Of a DNA stretch of 5,905 nt, positions 1-4,788 are shown in pieces (the first letter of the stretch is position 1; each line of letters starts with the position of its first letter). Source of the stretch: Patescibacteria group bacterium (GTDB taxonomy: Bacteria; Patescibacteriota; Gracilibacteria; UM-FILTER-43-11); contig JAHIYT010000171.1 in NCBI GenBank assembly GCA_018814945.1, positions 1-5,905 on the forward strand, in the 5' to 3' direction. The notes beneath the pieces are model-generated. The model was not told the origin of the DNA. It did no database searches and saw only the letters and a list, made by a program, of their open reading frames with translations. The position numbers were made by a program, and so were the translations under genes.

Positions 1-2
1 AC

Positions 3-2885
3 CACACAATTTCTCGAGGTTGGGGAGACATAGGCTACAACTACATCATAGACCCGCTCGGGAACATATATGAAGGTAGATATGGTGGAGATAAAGTGAT
101 AGGAGCGCATGCTCTCTGCTATAACAACGGATCATTAGGTATTGCAGTAATTGGTAATTACGACGAAGACGACGTTCCAGAACCAGCACTACAAGCTCTA
201 ATTACTTTAGTCGCCCAAAAGACAAAACAATATGGAATAGGCCCAAATGAAACTTCAGTATTTAGAGGTCAAAAACTAGCTAACATTCTTGGACACAGAG
301 ACGTAAGACCAACAGCATGTCCTGGTAAAAAACTCTACGATCTACTGCCAACTATTCGTGAGAGAGCAGCTCTGACGCTTCGTAGCGGAACATTTCGAGA
401 AAGCAATTTAATGGTAGAAAATCTTGATTACAATGCCCAGGCCCTCACGGATTTCTCAAATTTATTGTTAGAACCAAATGAACGTAAAACAATAACGTTA
501 AGATTCAGGAATACCGGTAAAAAAACGTGGGATCATAACACATGGCTTCATGTCGCACTAAATAATGACCCAGATTCACGAGTTGTTCCTATAATAGAGG
601 ACAAATCCTTCGTTGCTGCAGATCTAAAAGAAAATTCGGTTGAACCTGGTAAAATAGGAACTTTTGAAGTTGAATTAGAGGCTGGTTATTACAGTGGATA
701 CTATAACTTTGAAGTTGCCCCTGTAGTTAATGGCCGTTACAAAGTTTCCAGATCTTCCGTAGATTTAGGATTTAATGTAAATCAGCCGAATATGGATTAC
801 ATGATAGTTGATTCAGAGTTGCCGAGTGGAGTTGTATATCAAGGCCAAACCCTTGAAGCATATGTGGAACTAAAAAATACTGGAAACGTGACCTGGAGAA
901 ATTATGGAGATAAACAAATAACATTGGGTACATCAGGTCCACGAGATAGAAAAAGTATCTTCATAGAAGACAATCCTGCACGCTTAGGATATCTTCTTGA
1001 AAGCGAAGTAGCTCCAGGGCAATCAGGTCGATTTGTAATGAATCTGCAAGTACCAGTTGGCAAAACTGGGAAAGCTCTCGAACAATTCACACCCGTCATA
1101 GAAAATGTTGGATGGTTAAAAGACAAGGCACTTGGATTTGAAGTAACTATAAAAGAACCAATCCACCTGGCTAGAATTAATAAGGTAAACAGCATTAATT
1201 CACTTCTTCCAGGAGAAATGGTTAAAATAGAACTCCAAATTGAAAACCGGGGAGATCTAACTTGGACTCAGGATAATATGCAAACTGCATTACTTGGAAG
1301 AGGTGTAAATGTTTTCAAGAGCAAATTAGTGCCACTTGAACCAGTTGAGCCAGGGGAAAAGGCAAATTTTGACTTCTGGGTACAGGCGCCTTATGAAGAA
1401 GGATCACACAGTATATTCCTAAATTCTAAATTTAATAAAATACCAATCAGAGGCGGTGTAGCCCGTTACGTAATTAGTGTACAAAAACCAAGTTTAAGAG
1501 CAACACTTGTTGAACAAAATGATGCAAACATCAATCTAAAACCGGGTCAGGAAAAAGAAATAACAGTTAAATTTAAAAATACTGGTAACATTATATGGCG
1601 TAATAAGGGGCCAAATGCAGTTTATTTAGGTGCATCTAACCCTCGCGATCGTTTAAGTAGTTTGTATTACGAAGACGGATGGACGAATAAATACCGTTCA
1701 GCAGTTCTTAATGAAACCCTTGTAGAACCTGGTGAAATAGGTTCATTCACATTTAAAATCAAACCAGAAAATAAAGGAATTTATAAGGAAGGATTTCAAT
1801 TAGTAGTTGAAAATATAGGTTGGATCGCTAATGGCAATGCGCATTATATTTTCCGTGTATTTGGTGATCGGGTAGAAAGTTCTACTGACTTAACAGACGC
1901 CAAAATAAATCAACAAAGAGCAGTACAAACCATAGAGAACAAACCGACTACCACAACTACTAGCACATCTAGCAGTTCGACTACAACAGCCACTACAACT
2001 CCTACAAGTACTGTTTCCAATACCGAAGAACCATTCAGAGTTAGATTGTCTTATGGCAACTCTACATCCAAAATCACATCTAATAAAAACTTCACAGTAG
2101 TAAATAGCAGTGGAAACACCATGTTTAATATGGCATCCGGTAACGAAGCTCTAGTCACCAAAGTTGGGAACAACATTCACGTTCAAGTAGGTAATACATC
2201 TAAAAGCAGTGATGTCGTCCGTTTTGAACCAAGAGATGAGGGAATAATGGAAATCATTACATATGAGAACAGACCTACATGGAATGAAAGCTTAAACGAC
2301 AATCGCTTCCGAGGAAGCATTGAAGTCCGAGTAATTAATGGCGAAACCGCGTACATCAACGAACTACAATTAGAGGACTATCTAAAAGGCCTTGGAGAAG
2401 TATCCAATAGCGCTCATTTCGAAAAACAAAAAGTGATTGCAGTTCTTGCCCGCACATATGCAAGATTCTACATGTTGGATGAAAACCGCAAATTCCCAGG
2501 CCTCCCATACGACGGTAGTGATGACCCGGCAATATTCCAAAAATACCTCGGTTATGGATTAGAATCCCGCTCACCAAATTTCGTCGGAGCAGTTGCAATT
2601 ACGAAAGACGAAGTAGTTACTTACAACGGCGAACTAGTAAAAACTCCATACTTTAATCAAAGTGATGGTGCTACAAAAAGCGCCGAAGAAGTTTGGGGCT
2701 GGACTCACACTCCATATCTAAAATCTGTCGCAGATCCATGGTGTGAAGGTCTAACAAAGCAGGGGCATGGTGTTGGCCTAAGTGGATATGGTGCAACAGC
2801 ACAAGCTGAAGAAGGTAAAACTTACGATGAAATTATTAAGTACTACTATCAGGGTGTTCAGGTGGAAGAGTTAGACTTCGAATAA
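3..2885 (+). CDS. PGRP amidase - Ig-like repeats - SpoIID peptidoglycan hydrolase (5' truncated)
   Basis: The reading frame is open from the first bases, so the gene begins outside the window; a GTG at 96 lies inside the amidase domain and is not the start. Counting the codon at 3 as residue 1, residues 1-120 are a PGRP/amidase_2 domain. It shows RGWGDIGYNYIID (Tyr12 matches T7 lysozyme Tyr46), EGRYGG, GAHA and GHRDVRPTACPG. His98 and Cys106 are two of three zinc ligands; the first His must lie upstream. Residues 136-622 are four Ig-like domains, then a Thr/Ser linker (648-674). Residues 676-951 are SpoIID-like: LEDYLKGLGE with probable catalytic Glu799, ARTYA, EEVWGW, GHGVGLSGYGA and IIKYYYQG. 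By family knowledge the amidase cuts the MurNAc-L-Ala bond and SpoIID is a lytic transglycosylase acting on denuded glycan. Export is inferred, as the N-terminus is not visible. The usual GHGVGxSQ Gln is Gly here. Domain calls are firm; activity is inferred. Confidence 0.93.
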   Translation, partial: HTISRGWGDIGYNYIIDPLGNIYEGRYGGDKVIGAHALCYNNGSLGIAVIGNYDEDDVPEPALQALITLVAQKTKQYGIGPNETSVFRGQKLANILGHRDVRPTACPGKKLYDLLPTIRERAALTLRSGTFRESNLMVENLDYNAQALTDFSNLLLEPNERKTITLRFRNTGKKTWDHNTWLHVALNNDPDSRVVPIIEDKSFVAADLKENSVEPGKIGTFEVELEAGYYSGYYNFEVAPVVNGRYKVSRSSVDLGFNVNQPNMDYMIVDSELPSGVVYQGQTLEAYVELKNTGNVTWRNYGDKQITLGTSGPRDRKSIFIEDNPARLGYLLESEVAPGQSGRFVMNLQVPVGKTGKALEQFTPVIENVGWLKDKALGFEVTIKEPIHLARINKVNSINSLLPGEMVKIELQIENRGDLTWTQDNMQTALLGRGVNVFKSKLVPLEPVEPGEKANFDFWVQAPYEEGSHSIFLNSKFNKIPIRGGVARYVISVQKPSLRATLVEQNDANINLKPGQEKEITVKFKNTGNIIWRNKGPNAVYLGASNPRDRLSSLYYEDGWTNKYRSAVLNETLVEPGEIGSFTFKIKPENKGIYKEGFQLVVENIGWIANGNAHYIFRVFGDRVESSTDLTDAKINQQRAVQTIENKPTTTTTSTSSSSTTTATTTPTSTVSNTEEPFRVRLSYGNSTSKITSNKNFTVVNSSGNTMFNMASGNEALVTKVGNNIHVQVGNTSKSSDVVRFEPRDEGIMEIITYENRPTWNESLNDNRFRGSIEVRVINGETAYINELQLEDYLKGLGEVSNSAHFEKQKVIAVLARTYARFYMLDENRKFPGLPYDGSDDPAIFQKYLGYGLESRSPNFVGAVAITKDEVVTYNGELVKTPYFNQSDGATKSAEEVWGWTHTPYLKSVADPWCEGLTKQGHGVGLSGYGATAQAEEGKTYDEIIKYYYQGVQVEELDFE
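408..1868 (+). repeat. Four tandem Ig-like domains within the hydrolase
   Basis: Four domains of about 110-128 residues follow each other: roughly nt 408-779, 780-1157, 1158-1484 and 1485-1868. Each has a core of the form (F/L/I)xNxGxxxW (RNTGKKTW, KNTGNVTW, ENRGDLTW, KNTGNIIW) followed by a (V/L)xPG turn (VEPGKIG, VAPGQSG, VEPGEKA, VEPGEIG). This resembles the NBR1-type Ig-like fold (N_BRCA1_IG). Domains 2 and 4 are clearly closest: both carry WRNxG, LGxSxPRDR and ENxGW, which 1 and 3 lack. They probably act as a spacer or wall/surface-binding stalk between the two catalytic ends. Confidence 0.8.
1944..2024 (+). other. Thr/Ser-rich linker region of the hydrolase
   Basis: About 27 residues are almost all Thr and Ser with a few Ala and Pro (TTTTTSTSSSSTTTATTT and onward), between the last Ig-like domain and the SpoIID region. 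The codons for Thr and Ser vary (ACC, ACA, ACT, AGC, TCT, AGT, TCG), so this is a selected low-complexity peptide and not a recent microsatellite expansion. Such segments are typical extended linkers in exported wall proteins and may carry O-linked sugars; glycosylation is only a possibility. Confidence 0.8.
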
Positions 2886-3204
2886 TTAATTCTGCCCGAA
2901 TTTCTATGTCCCTTTTTATAGCCAACCTAGTGAGCTTTATTAATTGTTTATTTGCACATTCAAGACTAGGTCCTCCTTCATTAAGCGCATCAACAAAAAG
3001 TTGGGTAGCAGCGAGATATGAATCTGAATATCTCTCTATGGATCCCCTTATTTGTTCTGCTGATTTTTTTTGAAACCTCCAGATTGACGCACGTGGGATT
3101 ATACTACCCATACCACCAAGAGCCTCGATCTGATCATCATTAAGACCATATTTTCTGGCTAACTTTGTATCAGGGCCTTCATCTTTTGGTAAAAGTTCTG
3201 CCAA
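2836..3204 (-). CDS. Small protein of unknown function, overlapping the hydrolase 3' end
   Basis: A 122-residue open frame that I do not recognise. It is acidic-to-mixed, probably mostly helical and soluble, with no membrane segment or signal peptide. Residues 1-45 hold KYGLNDDQIEALGGMGS and PRASIWRFQKK; residues 46-110 look like two long amphipathic helices. The start is TTG at 3204, because a stop lies four codons upstream and no in-frame ATG comes earlier; the next ATG is codon 32. No Shine-Dalgarno is seen. Its last 16 codons lie antisense to the end of the hydrolase gene, a 50-bp convergent overlap, and its 5' end is 63 bp from the divergent tsaB start. Natural-looking composition, mixed codon use and a frame filling an otherwise empty 380-bp gap argue that it is real. 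The non-ATG start and lack of a family match keep this uncertain. Confidence 0.55.
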   Translation of the reverse strand: MAELLPKDEGPDTKLARKYGLNDDQIEALGGMGSIIPRASIWRFQKKSAEQIRGSIERYSDSYLAATQLFVDALNEGGPSLECANKQLIKLTRLAIKRDIEIRAELIIRSLTLPPEHPDSST

Positions 3205-3253
3205 ATGAAAAAGTTATTCAAATTTATTACATTTAGGGTAAGATTAATATCGC

Positions 3254-3259
3254 TATAAT
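3254..3259 (+). promoter_or_regulatory. Probable -10 box of tsaB (leaderless promoter)
   Basis: A perfect TATAAT ends eight bases before the tsaB ATG at 3268. With the usual 6-7 bases from the -10 box to the transcription start, the mRNA would begin at about 3266-3268, on or next to the start codon. There is no good -35 hexamer at 16-18 bases spacing and no Shine-Dalgarno, which suits leaderless initiation. Confidence 0.55.
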
Positions 3260-3267
3260 GCAAATAA

Positions 3268-3897
3268 ATGTTTCTTTGTATAGATACCACAACATCGAAA
3301 TCCGGAGTAACTTTAGTTGGTGATAAAATTTATCACGAAATTCTTGATCCTCAAAACGCTTCCGAGCAATTAATTGGGGCAATTGATAGGGTTATTAAGG
3401 AGTCCGGACTCCAACTTTCCGATCTCCAGGGAATTTTTGTAATAAGAGGTCCTGGTAGCTACACAGGCCTTCGTGTTGGAATAGCTGTTGCTAATCAATT
3501 TGCACACCAACTCAAAATACCAATCGTCGGCCTAAAAACAGATGAATGGTGGAACTACAGAACTGATGAGAAAGACTTTATTTACCTTCAGTCAATGAAT
3601 AAAGAAGAGGTGTATATCTCAGAGCTCGGATCTCAGACCTCAGATCCAATTGTGCCAATTCAGCAATTATCAGGAGCTAAAAAATGGTTAGGGGAACTTT
3701 CTGACGAACATCGCCAAAAACTCCCAACAACTTTCATGCAAATAACCAATGTCCTATCTCCCGAAGAAACGTGGGCCAAGGTTGTACAAACGACGAAAGA
3801 CAAAAGACAAACGACTTATGCGCTCATAGAACCATATTATGGTAAAGAGCCAACCATTACTAAGAGTAAAAAAAAGCTAACCATTTCTGATTTGTGA
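3268..3897 (+). CDS. tsaB: TsaB, tRNA t6A37 threonylcarbamoyltransferase complex subunit
   Basis: A 209-residue protein of the ASKHA-fold TsaB (YeaZ) family. In bacteria TsaB is the scaffold partner of TsaD and TsaE, which transfer threonylcarbamoyl to A37 of tRNAs reading ANN codons. The N-terminal half is diagnostic: MFLCIDTTTSKSGVTLV (residues 1-17) matches the family opening, and RGPGSYTGLRVGIAVAN (60-76) is the signature motif, followed by IPIVGL (84-89). The C-terminal half (90-209) is much less conserved, as usual, but ends in the family-like YALIEPYYGKEP (184-195) and a Lys-rich tail. Length is slightly below the common 220-240. ATG 3268 is chosen because the family motif begins right there and a TATAAT lies just upstream. 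tsaD and tsaE are not next to it. Codons 175-183 are made of a heptamer repeat. TGA is its stop. Confidence 0.93.
   Translation: MFLCIDTTTSKSGVTLVGDKIYHEILDPQNASEQLIGAIDRVIKESGLQLSDLQGIFVIRGPGSYTGLRVGIAVANQFAHQLKIPIVGLKTDEWWNYRTDEKDFIYLQSMNKEEVYISELGSQTSDPIVPIQQLSGAKKWLGELSDEHRQKLPTTFMQITNVLSPEETWAKVVQTTKDKRQTTYALIEPYYGKEPTITKSKKKLTISDL
3792..3815 (+). repeat. Heptanucleotide tandem repeat inside tsaB
   Basis: Three successive 7-base units, GACGAAA, GACAAAA and GACAAAC, plus a further GAC. They encode most of TTKDKRQTT near the TsaB C-terminus. Since 7 is not a multiple of 3, gain or loss of one unit would shift the reading frame. Three imperfect units is short, so chance or an old slippage event are both possible. 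Confidence 0.6.
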
Positions 3898-3980
3898 ATT
3901 CTGAATTCGGATTCAATGCAAGATTTTACATTCTAAATCTGGAATGGGAATCAAGAATCCGAAATTTGAAATCAGAAATT
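3896..3980. repeat. Nested inverted repeats in the convergent tsaB / HhH spacer
   Basis: The 82-bp spacer starts with tandem GAATTC, GAATTC and GGATTC units (3896-3914), overlapping the tsaB TGA. TTCGGATTC at 3906-3914 is an exact inverted match to GAATCCGAA at 3955-3963. Inside that pair, AGATTT (3921-3926) and AAATCT (3935-3940) form a second 6-bp stem with an 8-base loop. GAAATTT then recurs at 3961-3967 and 3975-3981. It may be a bidirectional termination or mRNA-end structure for the two converging genes, or a copy of a genome-wide intergenic repeat. It lacks the GC-rich stem plus T-run of a classical intrinsic terminator. Confidence 0.55.
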
Positions 3981-4249
3981 TATTTGTCTTTCCAGTAATT
4001 CCACCTCAATTTCTCCGGATTCGGATTTTTTGTGCTGGCAAAGTAAACTGCACATTTAAGTGTGTACAAAAAACAGCGACAATGTTTTTCACCATCATAC
4101 GCACAGCATTTAAAATACAATTCTTCAGGGTTTTTACCCTTTAAGTCAGCAATTTTTCTAATTCCGATATTATAAAGTTTATTGGCAATCGATTTACCAA
4201 CACTCGGAATTGTCATTAATTCTTTGATTGAATCTTCCTTGTCGTTCAT
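3980..4249 (-). CDS. Helix-hairpin-helix protein, Cdd1 (pathogenicity locus) family
   Basis: An 89-residue protein, full length for the Cdd1 family. Residues 11-37 are a helix-hairpin-helix (LMTIPSVGKSIANKLYNIGI, then RKIADLKG), a non-sequence-specific DNA-binding element of the kind seen in DNA polymerase beta and RuvA-like proteins. Residues 40-75 carry the family's Cys-containing part (PEELYFKCCAYDGEKHCRC, LKCAVYFAS) and the end has an aromatic/Lys tail, RWNYWKDK. Five Cys (48, 49, 57, 59, 66) in 19 residues could bind a metal; that is inference. The true function of this family is not established, and some members carry the label mitomycin resistance by similarity only. ATG 4249 gives the expected N-terminus; no Shine-Dalgarno is visible. 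The left inverted repeat begins 10 bases upstream. The gene runs in the same direction as the glycosyltransferase and may once have followed it directly. Confidence 0.85.
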   Translation of the reverse strand: MNDKEDSIKELMTIPSVGKSIANKLYNIGIRKIADLKGKNPEELYFKCCAYDGEKHCRCFLYTLKCAVYFASTKNPNPEKLRWNYWKDK

Positions 4250-4258
4250 ATTCCAATA

Positions 4259-4286
4259 GAGGGACCAGTTGTGAGACCAGTCGTGG
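4259..4286 (+). repeat. Left inverted repeat flanking the four-helix-bundle gene
   Basis: GAGG is followed by two 12-base units, GACCAGTTGTGA (4263-4274) and GACCAGTCGTGG (4275-4286), which differ at two positions. It lies between the HhH start codon and the four-helix-bundle stop codon at 4288. Read on this strand it matches the minus strand of 4778-4751 at 21 of 28 positions without gaps. Confidence 0.75.
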
Positions 4287-4287
4287 A

Positions 4288-4674
4288 TTAATTAGAGATT
4301 GTATTAATATTGTATCTTTTTCTAAGATAATTTACGAGATTTGTTGTTTTTACAGAGATATTTTTAAAACTTTTAGCAAATTTTTCCGCTTCTGAATCTT
4401 TTATGTATCCGCAACTGGTGAGTTTGTATACATGGTTCCTAGATTCATCACTTGATCCAATGGCTATAGATAAATATCTAATAAATTGTCTTGGGTAAAA
4501 TCTATGTCCAAAACCCTCTGCAATATTTGAGTGTATGGAACTGGAAGATCTAATTATTTGGTTAGATTCAGGTATATTCCAATAACATGGAATAGATTTA
4601 ATAAAGCTTGCTATTTCCACAGACGCTTTTAATGAAAGTTGATAAATTTCTAGCTCATTTATATCTTTAATCAT
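4288..4674 (-). CDS. Four-helix-bundle protein, 23S rRNA IVP (S23) family
   Basis: A 128-residue protein with the full set of family landmarks: MIKDINELEIYQLSLKAS at the N-terminus, IIRSSSSIHSNIAEGFG (40-56), the FIRYLSIAIGSSDESRNHV helix (64-82), and a last helix around TNLVNYLRKRYN (111-122). Relatives were first found inside 23S rRNA intervening sequences; others stand alone or serve as Avd accessory proteins in diversity-generating retroelements. The fold is a pentamer-forming four-helix bundle with a basic surface that can bind nucleic acid; the cellular role of stand-alone copies is unknown. I chose ATG 4674 over the in-frame TTG at 4683 because it begins the family motif. No Shine-Dalgarno is visible. 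No reverse transcriptase or rRNA is in the window, so neither a retroelement nor an rRNA setting applies here. By eye it is more AT-rich than the neighbouring genes, and inverted repeats stand at both sides. Confidence 0.9.
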   Translation of the reverse strand: MIKDINELEIYQLSLKASVEIASFIKSIPCYWNIPESNQIIRSSSSIHSNIAEGFGHRFYPRQFIRYLSIAIGSSDESRNHVYKLTSCGYIKDSEAEKFAKSFKNISVKTTNLVNYLRKRYNINTISN

Positions 4675-4714
4675 AATATTCAATTAAGATTACAAAAACA
4701 TTCTTCTTAATACT

Positions 4715-4721
4715 AAGGAGG
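4715..4721 (+). other. AAGGAGG motif without a start codon (CCTCCTT on minus strand)
   Basis: A perfect Shine-Dalgarno-type heptamer on the plus strand, with no ATG, GTG or TTG at a usable distance and no plausible plus-strand gene after it. On the minus strand it reads CCTCCTT, like the 16S rRNA 3' tail, and lies 41-47 bases upstream of the four-helix-bundle ATG. The surrounding 4675-4750 stretch is AT-rich and shows nothing else I can support. Confidence 0.3.
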
Positions 4722-4750
4722 CAAAATTTATCACATATTTAAAATAAAAA

Positions 4751-4778
4751 CAACAATTGGTCCAATAATTGGTCCCTC
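4751..4778 (-). repeat. Right inverted repeat flanking the four-helix-bundle gene
   Basis: Read on the minus strand it is GAGG followed by GACCAATTATTG and GACCAATTGTTG, two 12-base units with a single difference. It sits between the glycosyltransferase stop (10 bases away) and the four-helix-bundle start (76 bases away). Its orientation is opposite to the left copy. Each unit is partly self-complementary (CCAATAATTGG at 4762-4772), so it can also fold locally. Confidence 0.75.
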
Positions 4779-4788
4779 GACAGGAGAT

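Larger units (their letters stand above)
4259..4778 (-). mobile_element. Candidate IVS-like cassette: inverted repeats plus S23-type gene
   Basis: A 520-bp block is bounded by the two 28-bp inverted repeats and contains one gene, a four-helix-bundle protein of the 23S rRNA intervening-sequence family, plus about 76 bp of AT-rich sequence upstream of it. In Leptospira and Coxiella, 23S rRNA intervening sequences have a similar size and layout: complementary ends around an S23 frame. Taking the block out would leave the glycosyltransferase stop and the HhH start about 19 bp apart on one strand. No target-site duplication is visible at the outer edges and there is no transposase. Mobility is therefore an inference; regulatory sites or terminators are alternatives. 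Confidence 0.35.

Noticed and set aside
96..98. GTG as the start of the hydrolase
   Set aside because: The 31 codons before it are in frame without stops and encode conserved PGRP residues (RGWGDIGYNYIID, EGRYGG).
902..1195. Minus-strand open frame of 97 codons
   Set aside because: It lies fully antisense to Ig domain 2 of the hydrolase, whose sequence is clearly coding, and shows no family features.
2356..2598. Minus-strand open frame of 80 codons
   Set aside because: Antisense to the SpoIID catalytic region; Cys/His/Gly-rich in a way typical of shadow frames.
3895..3897. TGA read as Gly (code 25, as in Gracilibacteria) extending TsaB
   Set aside because: No other gene has an in-frame TGA, even in the Gly-containing 960-codon hydrolase, and TsaB already has its normal C-terminal end.
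3944..4144. Plus-strand open frame of 66 codons
   Set aside because: Antisense to the HhH/Cdd1 gene and starts within the palindromic spacer; Phe/Ile/Val-rich shadow with no motif.
4288..4674. Diversity-generating retroelement (the bundle as Avd)
   Set aside because: There is no reverse transcriptase, template repeat or variable-region target gene in the window.
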